From positions 1,116,001 through 1,180,000 of the forward strand of contig JAQFVV010006294.1 of NCBI GenBank assembly GCA_028023455.1: 64,000 nt of DNA, written 5' to 3'. Shown one piece after another: positions 11,321 to 23,329 of this stretch (positions are counted from its first letter, which is position 1; the number at the start of each line of letters is the position of its first letter). The DNA comes from Epiperipatus broadwayi. Its lineage: Eukaryota > Onychophora > Udeonychophora > Euonychophora > Peripatidae. The notes beneath the pieces were generated by a model. That model was not told the origin of the DNA and did not search any database. It was given only the letters and a program-made list of their open reading frames with translations. The position numbers and the translations under genes are program-made.

Positions 11321-13630
11321 TAATTAATATATTATTAGTTTTACAGACTCATTCCCTCTCCACATCTACATTTATACCTGGATCAGCTATCGTTTATTTC
11401 TTACATCCCTTCTATTCTTAACCTTCTTTTTGATAATACTGTAATTTAAAACCCTACCACCCTTTATAAATTTCCTGAACTATAATATTTTTCATAAATC
11501 AACCTCCCTAATGCTTCACTTCCTTGTTTTGCTTAACGCAATCCATCTTTACTGTATAACTCCCATTTACTAATAAAAAAAATCCCACACATCCACAAAT
11601 AGAACATTACTTTTGTTGCATAATTTTTTCAATCTCTCCCAAAAATACTGACATCTACGGCCCTCTTCAGGTAAGGATTGAACTGAAGATCTAATCTCAA
11701 TTATTTCAGTTGTGATCTAAACATGGTAGTCTTTTGGGTTCCTCCCCGATTATTGGAGTGATATTTAAGTTTACTATTTTAGCAGTTTGTTTCTTTATGC
11801 AAGCGGGAAACACTTTGATAGTTTGGTAAATCATTGCAGAATCACATTTTATTCTTCTACAAAGGTGGGCAACAAGCAATTTATTTCTAGGTGCTACATA
11901 ATTTATAAAAAATGAACTGGATTCATATTTATAGGATTATACAGATTTAACTATATCTTTTGCAGAATGGATTTTTCTTGCTTAAAATTTTCTTAATGCT
12001 ATGTTCTAATTTTTCTATTCTATGAAGCAAAATCAAACTTGCAGATATTAATCAGTTTCCACTTTTGTTTTTCAGAAAGACCCTGAAATATCCTGCACAT
12101 GTCCGTCTTATATCAGCTGTAGCGAGTGTCATAGCATGTTCTTTTTTGATGGTTTTACAGCTTTTTTTGCTTGGAATTTTTTTTCATACCAACATTAATC
12201 AGTTTACTAATTCAGACTTTCAGGCTTGCGATTAAAATTACATATTAAACAGAATTGTTAAGAAGTAATAATATATATTCACAACTAAAGGTAAACAAAC
12301 AAAAGTGAAGCCTTACATAATATGTTTTCATTGTAACATTTGTCTTCATTGCATCAATCGTAATTTAGTAAGAATAAGTGTATATGTTCACAATAAATAA
12401 GTTATAGCAGACTCCATTGTATAATATTTTATCTACATTATACTTTAATAATTGCAAATAAAAACTATTCACGTCACTAATTTATTATAAAATAAAAACT
12501 TTTCTATTTAAGTACTATTTTAAATAAAAATTGGTGATTTTTAATTCATAAAATTGGGAATTTCCTCTTTAAACAAAACCATCAACATTTCCATCAATCA
12601 CAGACTTCAAGTTAGCATAGAATTGCTAAGAATTATGTATGGGTGGGTTGCTTCATTTATTTAATTATTCTCTCTACAAATCAACACAAAAGCAATCTGC
12701 AAAGTCAAAATGGTTTATAATTTGATACAAGTATAGATATTGTTTTCCAGCAGTCTATTCTTATGATTTGGAGGTCATGCTTTCTTGCAGCATATCTGAT
12801 AAGGATCATTCCCCAGACTTATCACACGAAGAAAAAGTTGAGATTCCTAAAATCTATAAGCACAGCAGCCACTTTCATCTTTTAAACTAGGACTTCATTA
12901 TGATCAAATTCTGATTCACTTTTGACATAACATTATTGAAGCACATGTACCTATTGGAAATTTTATAGAACTAATGTTTTCTACTATCTGTGAGAATTCC
13001 ATTTTAGATTTTTTTTCTATTAATTTTCGCTAAAAACAAGAGCAAAAAAAAATCATTTCTGAATGTAGTTAAGTCCACTATAAAATGGTAAAAAAATTTC
13101 CAGGCTGTGTAAATCTGTTATCCCATTAATTGTCTGCACTTTTTTTTGGTATGACAATATTTTATCTAACTCCTGTGTGTAGCTCCCCACCCCCCATTTT
13201 TCAACATTATTAATAATGAATTTTTTTTTTTGATAAATTATAATTTATTAAATTTTTTTTTTTTTTGCATAATATTTAATTTACAATAATTATTGTTAAA
13301 TAAAAAATCCATTCTTACCAGATATCTGTATGCATTGTAAAATGTTGGGAATGATAATAAAAATTGCTAGTGTTTTGGAATAAAGAATTTTCTCAGGTAA
13401 ATCATATTATGTGCAACATTGTTAAGAATTTCAAAAGGAATATATCCATAAAAATGCAAAATTAAAATTATTTTGCCATTTCTAACTTTTTTTTATGATA
13501 ATGGTTATATTTTTTCAGCTTTCTTGATTTGTTCAAGGTGAAGTTATTGTGCAACTTCTATCTCTAATCCACTTTCTTTAAACATCAATATGGCAGCCCT
13601 GGTACCCATATAGTGTGCAGAAATTGGTGG
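11321..13630. other. VDAC intron 3, unassigned
   Basis: AT-rich sequence with no protein motif or terminal repeat that I can support. It contains several homopolymer runs (for example T-runs near 13220 and 13255). Confidence 0.5.
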
Positions 13631-13636
13631 CAAACA

Positions 13637-13772
13637 CAATGCTATAATGTGACAAGTTCAGTATTAATAAGATTTAAAATTTCCAATGTATTATTTTGCA
13701 TAATGTTATAATGTGGATAAGTTCAGTATTAATAAAAGAATTTAAATTGTCCAGTGTATTATTTTGCATAAT
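13637..13772. repeat. Tandem duplication, about 68 bp, two copies
   Basis: The block ATAATGTG.ACAAGTTCAG, continuing through GTATTATTTTGCATAAT, occurs at 13640-13703 and again at 13707-13772 with small differences. Confidence 0.75.
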
Positions 13773-13899
13773 AAGTGTAATCATACTTTTTACAAAATCT
13801 TGTATACTCAGAGAATATATTTTAAGCTATATATATATATTATTATCAATTTTTTACCAATTCCACACAAATTTTTACCAAGACAATCACAATTCATCT

Positions 13900-14850
13900 A
13901 TAGTGAACTTTGTTATTTTAACCAATCAAAAGAACAAGCTGTAAAAGTGGTCTTATCACAGTGGATTATAACCAAATATTGAGACAGAAAAGATCAATAA
14001 ATATGGGTTGCTATTATGCTTTGTATTTATAGATTATAAAAAGCATTTGCATAGTGATCATAGCACTTGGATCATCAAATTGTAGATCTGTGATACTGTC
14101 AAATTCTAAAAAATATTTATCGCAATGTAAGAGCAAATGATGATATTAAAAAAAAAAAGAGCATTAAAAAAAAAGTATATAAAATGCTTAAAGATTATTT
14201 AAATCATTTAGATTTAGCAGATAATGTAATTATGGCACTAATATTTCAGAAAATATCATCAGCTTTAAGAGATAAAAATAAGAAAGTAGAGTAAAGAATA
14301 AAAACTAAAAAGATTAAAGTAATGTTCAATGTATTTTTTCAGAAGAAAATTAAGATTGAGAATAATGAATTACAATAAGTTAACAACCAATACTATGGTC
14401 AGATTATTAATACAGATGGAAAAACAATGGAAGAAATTAATCATTAAATTAAATTTGAATCCTTTTAGTAGAAAAAAAACTTTTTTATTAAAAGAAAGTA
14501 TGCCTATAAGTTAGAAAGAAATACAGATTACACTTTAGGATGAATTAACAAATTATGTAGATGTATGTAAGAATAATAAGAGACTGAAACAAAATACATG
14601 AGTGAAAGAACAGTATTATAAACATCATTGCAAAGATTAAGACTGAAATGAGTGGGACTGGACATATTTATAGAAGAGATATAAATGGGCACTTAGTTTT
14701 AAACCAAAAATCTAAAAAAAATAACAACCCATAAGTGAGATGGATGGATGAAATAAAGTTTTCTGGTGTGATGTGGAGAAGAGAAGCTAGAGATCAAGAA
14801 ACTAAATTAAACGTAGGGACCATCCGGCAGTGAATCAATAATAATTGAAA
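13900..14850 (+). mobile_element. Second RTE retrotransposon copy, 5'-truncated, heavily decayed
   Basis: It starts at the sequence matching the PREQAGFKSGFSTVDH block of the 4440-6810 copy (here AACCAATCAAAAGAACAAGC at 13919) and runs collinearly to the same 3' end (GGGACCATCCGGCAGTGAAT, then AATAATTGA). It keeps fragments such as the DYKKAF-like box (near 14030) and the HLDLADNV-like box (near 14205), but every block is interrupted. It has more stops than the first copy, so it is probably older. Confidence 0.8.
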
Positions 14851-15039
14851 ATAGTAATTCATACAATTATCTATATTTTTGCAGTGATCACAAAATATTT
14901 ACTCGTTTTTAGTATTTTAATATTTTATATAAATAATAAAAATAAAATACAGTAAATTATTCTATGTCTTTATTCATGTAAGTTTTGCTTAAATATATAC
15001 ACTCATATCCTCACAATGTTTTTAGTAACTACTACTTAC

Positions 15040-15160
15040 CCAGTCTGAGGTGAAAATGAAGTATCAAACGTTAAGTTAAATCCTTTTGCAATTTGATCTT
15101 CAATAGAAACTTCAGTAGCCAAAGTATTATCAGTATTCCATTTCTCAACAAATACAAGAC
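15040..15160 (-). CDS. VDAC: VDAC coding exon 3 (residues 68-107)
   Basis: The exon lies between an acceptor (TATAG, next base 15160) and a GTAAGT donor at 15034-15039. It reads [20 protein letters not shown], then [20 protein letters not shown] and two bases of a glycine codon. This is the VDAC block [16 protein letters not shown]...EDQ...GLKLTFD..FSP.TG. Counting from the ATG, the glutamate of VEKW is residue 73, the membrane-facing Glu73 known from vertebrate VDAC1. The usual GLK motif reads GFN here, so the lysine is not kept. It has 121 bases and is in phase with both neighbours. Confidence 0.96.
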
Positions 15161-17338
15161 CTATAAATAGTATGATATATATATATAAATAGACACCAGT
15201 TTGAACAAACAGTAAGTTTTTTGATTTCAGTTAACAAATTTGTTCATTCTTATTACCTATACTAAAAACATGTTTGGATTTAATAAAATTACTGAATATT
15301 ACGATTCAAAACTGTTTTGTTATATATTATAATTTAGACAAACTCAAAATTATCCAGGTTTTTAAATTGTTTAAAAAAACATTGATAAGTGCCCCATATA
15401 AGGCTTATATGATAGCACTGAGAAAATGAAAAGAATTCTATTTTTTTTTGTATAATTTTGCACCCGGCCAATTTTCAATAATAAGTTGTAACATGGTCTT
15501 TCAAATGTCAAGTTCTTCTGCTAGCATTTTTTCTAATTGGCTTTATCTTCTTTTTCTGTTTGCATAGATATTATATTGTTTTAAAATTCCTATTTTATAC
15601 TTTTTGTTTTCATTGTCATTTTTTTTAAAAATACTGATATCTTCATTCTTTTAATTTTTTTCTACATTTTACATTGGAAATCTTTCGTACTTAGGGAATT
15701 TTCAATAATCATCTATTGATATTAGGTTTCTTTCAAATATCAACATTCCTGTCTCATATTTTTGCTAATTTGATGAAATAGTTGGGTTTTTTGGCAGTCT
15801 ACATTTTTAGTTTGGCAGCACTCTTTTTTCCCTCTTAAATAGTTCTAAATCTTGACTGCAACATTCATTCTTCAATAATTACTATTTCACCTGCACAAAT
15901 TACTGTCTCACATTTTGAGATCTCTTAAGACATTTTCTTGATCTTAATTATATAGTTTTCACACTCCATCTTTAAAAAATACGTTAACATCTTTTTATGT
16001 TATGTCACATAGCCTATAAATTCCTAAGCAATTCCAGTGTATTTGATCATTTCTCCCATTATTCCATTTTATGGGCATCTATTTTACTTTAAATGCACAT
16101 TCAACATTTGGTAAAATACCACATTAATACAAGATGGTGATGTAATATATGCAAACTATATGGTAATTTTATAAGATTTTCATATCCAAGAAAGCTTTAT
16201 ATATCCATTATAGTACTCTGAATCATAGATTTAAAATTTATTTTTTCCACTATGGTATCCTATTTTCATTAACATTTATTATCATCTTACATATCTTTTT
16301 TAATTTCAAAAAACTGCATTTTCATTCAGAAACTTCCAGTGATTCTTTTCTATTTACTAGGACTATCATTCTTTAGACCATATCAATTTCAAAATTTCTT
16401 ATATATTTCCATCATTTCTATCTTTGAATAACTTTAAAATCTTAGTCGTAATGAACCTTAATAAATTACAAACAAGTCTTGAAAAAAAAAATCTGGATTG
16501 TATAATTTTGAAATAAACATTGCTAAGGCAGATATGATAGTTCTATTCACAAATAATTAACAGCATATCAAAATAGAATGAATGAATGATATACAAAAGC
16601 AAATTCTATTTAATATTACATACATAGCAACATCAAACTGTTTGTTGCTTAAACCAATACCCAGATGCATGTAATATAAATTTTTTACTTTCTCTGTTTA
16701 TTCTCATACCAATCTATCAATAATTTTGCCTAAAAATGTGCAAAGAATTTAAACTATAAAAATGTATGTATTTATAATTAAGCAATAGAAACATTTATCA
16801 CTCATTCCAAAGGCAAAATATCAAAGCCAGAAGTAAATCAAAACACACTATGTAGCACAGCAACTAAATTAAAAATACTATTTCAGTTTGCTTTCTGGAA
16901 GCAGAATTGGATGAGAACTATTTCTGGTTAGTGATTACCATTTTTATTTTTAACTTGCTATTCAAAGCAAAATTCAGTAAATGTAATCCAAAGATCAATT
17001 AGTTAGAAATATTCATTGCAATTAATGATTATATACTTTGACTTAGGAGTCCTAGATTATGCTATTCTCCAATTAAATAGAAGCTAAACTGCTGCAGAAG
17101 TTAAAAATGAGAGATAGCTCTGTTGCCAAAGAGCCTTGCAGTATAGATGAGATATCATAGAATTATTATTAATACAATATTAGATCTAATTACTACTTGA
17201 TTTTTTTTAAACATTCACAAACTATGAATATGAGTACATTTATTAAAATATGAATAGAAAGTGACCAAAAAGATAAAAAATAATTTAAACTCGTTACTAA
17301 AATGCAGTTAGAGTTATCAAAATTTATTATTTTTATTT
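15161..17338. other. VDAC intron 2, unassigned
   Basis: AT-rich sequence. Between 15440 and 15960 a T-rich stretch has a loose periodicity (recurring ATTTTCAATAAT and CTTTCAAAT.TCAA phrases about 200 bases apart), which could be an old repeat or complement of decayed LINE sequence. No protein motif supports either. Confidence 0.4.
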
Positions 17339-17346
17339 CATTTAAC

Positions 17347-18629
17347 GGTTGTGTTCTGATCTATCGTGTCAGCCGCATGACGGCGCTATTTCTAGCTAAA
17401 TTACTAAAAATATGCATGTTTCTGTGGCTGCAGCCAAGGAGATAGCTTTCCTTCTACGATAAAACAGAAAAAGTCAATATACTCAGCTGCTGGCTACCGC
17501 TGTGGCTTTTTTCTGCTTGTGTTACGCATTTTATCGTAAGGCTGGGTTGTATATTTTCACTACAGTATCATGTCTAAATAATTTAACTTTTCAGGTCCAT
17601 CTTTTTTTGTTTCATGTTAACTGACCTATTGGTACCTTCTAACACTTTTAACAGTGTCGTCACTGTCCCATCAGGACTGTTAGTGTCACAAATTGGATTT
17701 TAGGGTGGGGCACAGCACTATTTCGAATATCACAATGAAAGTAACGTATTGCGAGAAATGGTCCAAGACAGGGAAGAAGGCTGCTTCCAACTCTCAAAAT
17801 TGCCAATTGTCAGACACCGGAGTCGGATTTCATTATAATAGTTTGTTATAATTATTAATAACTTTATTGGGTAAATTGCAATCAAATTTAGTCGTCGCCC
17901 CACCCCCCCCAAATGCAGTGTCTAATTAATTATTGTCCAAAAAAGGGTAAAATGTGATTTAATTTTTTTTAAAAAAATTACCGTAACTTTTCCGCCACCG
18001 GTGGGGGGAGAGGAACCAAAGAAGGCCCATCTCTGATTAATTACTGTCCAAATAAGTCTCCACTATATTTACTATTATTTGTTATTAAAAAAGTAACGTA
18101 ATTTTATATATATACATACACACACACACAGAATGCAATATAATTTAATTTTTACCCCTCAAAACGTGGTGTCTGATTATAGTCCCAAAAAAAAAAAAAA
18201 AAAGGTTAAAATGTAATTTAATTTTGTATTAAAAAAGTACCATAACTTTTCCCACACACAAACTAAAATTAAAAAAAAAAAAAAGCCAGTCTCTGATTAA
18301 TTACTATTCAAATTAATTACTGTCCCAAAAAGGTCAAAGTCGGCTTTCATTGTAAAATTTTGTTGGAATTACTGTCCCAAAAAGTCTCCAATGTACTAAT
18401 ATTTGCTATTCGAAAGTAATGTTAATTTTTTATCGACAAACATAAACAAAAAAAGTCAGTCTCTAATTAATTACTGTCCCAAACAGTCTGCTTACATTTT
18501 TATATTTTGTTTTTAATTTTATGGACATCGTAGTTGTATAGAATGGCTGGCCCGGGAACCTTATATCAATGTGTTTTTGCTTAGCATCAACGCCATCAAG
18601 TGGCTGGCACGATAGATCAGAACACAACC
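17347..18629. mobile_element. Non-autonomous TIR element with perfect 8-bp TSD
   Basis: The ends GGTTGTGTTCTGATCTATCG (17347) and its inverse (ending 18629) form terminal repeats of about 55 bases. The 8-bp flank CATTTAAC is present exactly at 17339-17346 and 18630-18637. The GG start and 8-bp duplication fit Merlin; hAT also makes 8 bp. The inner part of the repeat (GCATGACGGCGCTATTT) resembles that of the 585-3457 element (GTTGATGGCGCTGTTT), suggesting one family. No transposase is encoded. A 60-codon minus-strand stretch near 17730-17912 has no recognisable motif. Confidence 0.88.
17910..18485. repeat. Degenerate internal tandem repeat, about 110-150 bp unit
   Basis: The phrase GTCTCTGATTAATTACTGTC recurs at about 17917, 18030, 18168, 18288 and 18456, each followed by an A-run, AAAATGTAATTTAATTTTTT-like sequence and a GTAACTTTTCC-like phrase. 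The units are imperfect. They make up most of the interior of the 17347-18629 element. Confidence 0.75.
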
Positions 18630-18637
18630 CATTTAAC

Positions 18638-20810
18638 TTATTAATTTAACAAATAACATTTGAAAAAAGAAATTGTGGCCCCCAGAACTGTACACTTATC
18701 AAAAAAACAGAAAACTATTCAAGATTTTATTCTGTCACTTTCTGACAATAAATGCATATGTTTGCACATGATTGAAATAACACTATCACTAAAATTTGCT
18801 ATGTATAAAATTATCTTACCAACTATTGATTTTTGGCATTAATAAATATACATTTAAACAAATTAATCAATAAAATTTAAACAAAATTCAATTTTTTTAA
18901 CATCAACAATGAATTTTTTTTAAAAAAAAAAACCAAATGTCAAAATGCAAACACAACATCAATATGGAAAAAAAAATTATTTCTCTTTCAAAATAAAATA
19001 TCAGAAATGTTACAATGCAGACAAACAAATTTATCTGTTTGCAGGAATATTGCCACAAAAATGATTTTTGTTTTAAAAATAATGGCAAATAAAGACACAA
19101 AACTTTTTTAAAAAAATTAGATAATTATAACAGACATATTTTTTTTAGTTTTGTGACAAACTCAACTTCAAAAACAAATCTGTAAATAAGCACCAAATTA
19201 AAAACATTTATAATCTAAAAAATGAAATAAATTATTTTATATTACTCGAAATTATTTAGAAAAAAGATTTAATAATAACTTAAAAATTATTTTGAGAATG
19301 TAATGATTTTTTTCAAAAGCATAATGTTCGTTTCTTCGTTCACGTCATAAATATGTCACAACTTTAATCCCAAGGTACCCTTTTTTTTTTTTTAACCAAT
19401 AGTTATTTTAAAACTTATGTTATTTCAAAACTGTGCAAAAAAAATTTGTGTAAAAAGAGAATTAGGTGTATATCAAAAATAAATTAGAAACTGTACATAT
19501 TATTTTGCATTATCTTTTTTAAATTACTCTATTTTTAATAAATTGGGATCCAAAGAGACGATCTTGGAATCATTTAAATTAGAATTTAATAAGAATAGTA
19601 GTTCTTTATTATACTGACTGTACAACTTTAAGAAACTAATATTATTCTGCATCTATCATTATCAAGACCTGTAAAAATATTTATTGCAAAATGCACTAAT
19701 TCTATATAAAAAGCAAAAAAAAAATTTCCCCCCATCTTGACAGTAGTAACTAAAGTGTGTGCAAACTTTACTAATATTTCACAAAAGTTTAGATGCAATT
19801 TCTAAATTACTATAGTGAAGCAACATCATTTTTTTTGTTTGATACAACAGTCAAAACATGCAATTTACAGTTATCTGTATATATAACCTACACAAACTAC
19901 ATACATTTTTTATCCATGAATCTTTTTACTCTTATAACATTTTATCACCATAACACACACAAAAAAATACCCACTTTTTAATTAAAATGTTTTTCTCAAT
20001 AAGTTATAAAGGAACTAATCAAAATATTTTTCTGCATGAAAATTAATGTAACTCAAATTTCTGTTTTTAACATCACAAATATTTATAAATGCACATATCC
20101 AAAAAATATTACCAGGTTAATAAATTGTGACATTATAAGACTTATTGAATCTTACATTTACGGTCATTAATATGTAGCACAAAAATAATTATATTTTTAT
20201 GTTTATGGTATATTAACATTAATTTTCCTAAGATTGTTAGATGAAATAACTTTCTGGCAGTGCATATTTGATTTATCTTTCCTAGTAGATTTTTTTAAAA
20301 AAAGACTTTCAATATATAAATTACAATTTAAATATTTGCTAAAACAAGTAAAAGTGACAGCTAAAATTTAGTCATCATAAATAACATGTAAGATATTCAT
20401 TTTTTTTAATAAAAAAAAAAATACAAAATGTATCTTTTTTACATGGGTTTTCCAGCATATCTACTCAATATATAAAATAACTATTAAAAACATCCTACAA
20501 AAATTATTGTTTTGAAGACTGGAACAATCCAGTTAGTAGATTAGCTATAAGTAACTCTACTAACATGAAAATTTCCTTATAATTTATAAAAAAAATATTT
20601 AATATGCATGTCATTTGCCAAACCATATTTATTAAAAGATATAATATATAAACATAGCAAAATATTTTTTTTTTTTTATAGAATTAGTAAATAACATAGT
20701 TAACGTACTGTCTTAAGAAAAAAAAAATCTATGCTCACAGATATCTAAATAATTAACTAAAACATTAAATTTGTTTTCTTACAATGTAATAAAAAAAAAG
20801 GCACTTTCTA
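18638..20810. other. VDAC intron 2, unassigned
   Basis: Very AT-rich sequence with many A and T runs. I found no motif, terminal repeat or splice-flanked exon of VDAC type in it. Confidence 0.5.
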
Positions 20811-20815
20811 ATTTT

Positions 20816-22251
20816 GGTCCATGCACTACTTGAGGGCACTTATTCCCAATAGTCGGAGATAATTATACAGTTGCAGGGACTAATGTTTAATGACAGTCGA
20901 AGTAAAAACGACCAAACAGCAATTTTGTATTGTAACGTTTAATTAAGGTAAAAAACAAAACCAAAAACTTAAGTTCTAACTAATATACTAAAATAATAAT
21001 TTGGTATTTAATCAAAGAATAAAAATATAAAATATGTAATTACTAAAAAAATTGGTAGTATATAGCATAATCGGAAGTATTTAATGAAAGTGAAAGTAAA
21101 AAAGACTAAAACAATTTTGTATTCTAATGTTCAAGTAAAAAAAAAAAAAATGAAAGTAATAAAAAAAGTTACACTTTGCTAATTACTTTTAAAATTGTGA
21201 CAAATAAATCTTGGTGCAATCGCCACCACATGAACTCAGCTAAATAGGAATCCATGTGTTTGCAAACAGTTCCCCTCTGTCATTTATTGCACGATCTAGC
21301 CCCCAAAGTCGTTCTATGTTTTGGGTATGCACCCCCGTAGAAGAATCCACAAAATTATAACTATGATTATTTATAAAAGGTTGAAATCCTGCGTTTCTTA
21401 ATTCATTAGTTTTATAGGCCTTCCAACAATCGGAATAAATTGTTGATCCATATGCTATATTTTGTTGAATGGTATCAAGTAGGATAGACGCTGTCCAACA
21501 TGGAACATCGACAATAAAACTGTCTTTGGTTTCCCTGCATAAACCACAGAATAACTACTCTTGCGGGAGTATTCTCCCTTGTTGGTTCTTTCATTTTGTA
21601 AAGAGACTTTCATTGATTTCTACAAATTTTTCCAGGTCCTCCAATTTTGCACGATTGCCGAATCAATCAACTTTATTTGCACACCTCTTAGATAACTGTT
21701 CCAAAAAAGTAGCATCTTTGCACAAATCCAATTTATGTTTTATACATTCAATTGCCATGATAGCTCCACTCCAATAATAAATAAATTGGATGGGTGTTAG
21801 AAACATTATTTTAGAGCCTTCAAGCCACGTGACTTTATGTAGCACTTCCCGGCATTGGCAGACTTTTAAATTACATAGCCACTCCAGGATTAGGGCATCG
21901 TGCAATTTCATATCGTGACTGCTGGCGAAGACCTTTTGAGAGGGCAGGATAAGGTTTCTTTGGAAAAATTCCACTGCCTCACGTTCTGTGGCCGATAGAT
22001 CACAAATTTCTCATCATCTTGAGCATAAAAAGATAATCAATGCAGTGTTTGATTTTAGAGAGCAAGTAATCTTGTATTTGTGAAATACATTCTGATTGAT
22101 CATAGTGTATTATTTTGTCGTATTTTTATACAATAAATTTAAAAATTCACGTCACAATTATATGGTTTATTTACTTTCATTAAACATTAGTCCCTGCAAC
22201 TGCATAATTATCTCAGACTATTGGAAATAAGTAGCAAAATCGCAAAGTACC
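20816..22251 (-). mobile_element. Second Merlin (ISXO2-like) DNA transposon
   Basis: Inverted ends match over about 80 bases: 20836-20900 (CCAATAGTCGGAGATAATTA, then TACAGTTGCAGGGACTAATG) against 22176-22235. Weaker similarity continues out to GGTCC (20816) and GTACC (22247-22251). The interior carries a transposase on the minus strand that is better preserved than in the 2068-3445 element. The exact border and an 8-bp duplication are not clear to me. Confidence 0.85.
21190..21974 (-). pseudogene. Merlin/ISXO2-like transposase, few frame breaks
   Basis: On the minus strand, 21974-21663 gives an N-terminal part with WLEGSKIMF and FIYYWSGAIMAIECI, where family members have a zinc ribbon followed by F.YYW. 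After a break near 21665 comes LCRETKDSFIVDVPCW (near 21540), then ILLDTIQQNIAYGSTIYSDC with WKAY (second catalytic acid in SDCW) and NNHSYNFVDSSTGVHTQNIE with RLWG, the conserved HS.NFVD....HTQ.IE..W block carrying the last acid. A frameshift near 21245 moves the end (DSYLAEFMWWR) to another frame. A cut-and-paste DDE transposase, now inactive. Confidence 0.9.
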
Positions 22252-22408
22252 AAAAAAAATATATAAATAAATTTATGAAGGTTCCCTGAAATGTATCCTT
22301 TTAATATAATGAGTTACAGCAAAAATAAGTAGTTATAACTATACATATTGCATCACAATATATGACAAACAATTATTTATTATTAAACATCTAAAATACA
22401 AGAAACTA

Positions 22409-22612
22409 CACCTGGATCTCTTTTTGTGCGGATTTTTTAAATGTAATTTTGAAGTTATGCGATTCATGTTTCTTAATATCTTTTTATGTGGTTTTCTTTT
22501 ATGCGATAAAATCATGTTTCTTAATATCTTTTTATGTGGTTTTCTTTTATGCGATAAAGAAGTTCATATTGCACTTAAAATCGGGATTTCCCTGTTTTAT
22601 ATACACGCATTA
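22409..22612 (+). mobile_element. Left-end fragment of a Tigger/pogo-like MITE
   Basis: It starts TA|CACCTGGATCTCTTTTTGTG, matching the terminal repeat of the complete copy at 48103-49394 (CACCCAGGTCTCGTTTTATG). It ends with a stretch (TTCATATTGCACTTAAAATC...TATACACGCATTAA) matching 48331-48390 of that copy. A 46-base internal piece (ATCATGTTTCTTAATATCTT...) is tandemly doubled at 22465-22558. The right half is missing. Confidence 0.75.
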
Positions 22613-22760
22613 ACTACTTCCGGTTTGTCGGCGACGATTGCGCTCGTTAATGTTCGTTTGTTGAAGTTCGTTTTTCTGTTTGAAATTACGGAAAAACTAT
22701 AAGGACTACGCATGCGCCTATACCATAATTCTCTTCGTTGTTTTTTCCTCTTTTCGTAGG
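22613..22760 (+). promoter_or_regulatory. Promoter-like stretch with ETS-type and NRF1-type sites
   Basis: This is one of the few CpG-containing, less AT-rich stretches in the window. It has ACTTCCGG (22616-22623), the core ETS/GABP site, and ACGCATGCGCC (22708-22718), close to the NRF1 consensus. A pyrimidine-rich tract follows (TTCGTTGTTTTTTCCTCTTT). Both are typical of TATA-less housekeeping promoters. It lies about 140 bases before the piggyBac-type frame at 22898. That it drives transcription is inference. Confidence 0.4.
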
Positions 22761-22897
22761 TAGTCGCCATTTTTCTGTAAGTTAAAAAATAAAATTTTTA
22801 TTAATTTTTTTGCGAATAAGGTCAATTTTTTTAAAATTTTTTTTCACAATTTGTTAGATTAACGGAAACAAAAGTACGCAAAATAAATGAACGGGAC

Positions 22898-23326
22898 ATG
22901 ATGGCCTCTGATACGGATTATTCCAGCGGTGATGAATTTGTCCCATCTAAGCCCTTTGACTCCGAGGATAGTGTTAGTTGTAGTGATCTTGAAGAATATT
23001 TTTCGTCATCAGAAGAAGAAACTCCTTTACCAGCCAAAAAGAAAAAAACTACGAGTGCTTTTCTGGATGATATCAATACACCAGGCCTGTCAACAAGTGT
23101 TCCCAACGATATCAATCGGCCAGGCCCTTCATCTAGTAACAGTAATCTGTGTCCAAACGTAACCTGCAAACCTGTGAATGTAGAGAATTTTACTAAAACT
23201 CCAGGTTTGAAGTTTTCTATAGTAGGTAAGTATTCAATTTTAGATTTTTTTTTAATGTTATTTGATAAAAAACTTTTATCAACTATTATCGGAGAAACTA
23301 ATAAATATGCCACTCAAGAAAAATGA
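22898..23326 (+). CDS. PiggyBac transposase N-terminal part (142 codons)
   Basis: The frame opens with an acidic, serine-rich region (DYSSGDEF, DSEDSVSCSDLEEYFSSSEE), then a basic patch (KKKKTT), as at the start of many piggyBac proteins. Near residues 100-140 it shows TKTPGLKFSIV...DFFLMLFDKKLL and IGETNKYA, matching the start of the DDE_Tnp_1_7 domain (TG.PG.......P.DFF.LFF...L...IV.ETNRYA). It stops at 23324-23326, before any catalytic aspartate, so it cannot transpose. The start is the first of two adjacent ATGs (22898, 22901). An AG|GTAAGT donor at 23226 lies inside it. It may be a decayed fragment or a transcribed, exonised remnant. Confidence 0.7.
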   Translation: MMASDTDYSSGDEFVPSKPFDSEDSVSCSDLEEYFSSSEEETPLPAKKKKTTSAFLDDINTPGLSTSVPNDINRPGPSSSNSNLCPNVTCKPVNVENFTKTPGLKFSIVGKYSILDFFLMLFDKKLLSTIIGETNKYATQEK

Positions 23327-23329
23327 CTG

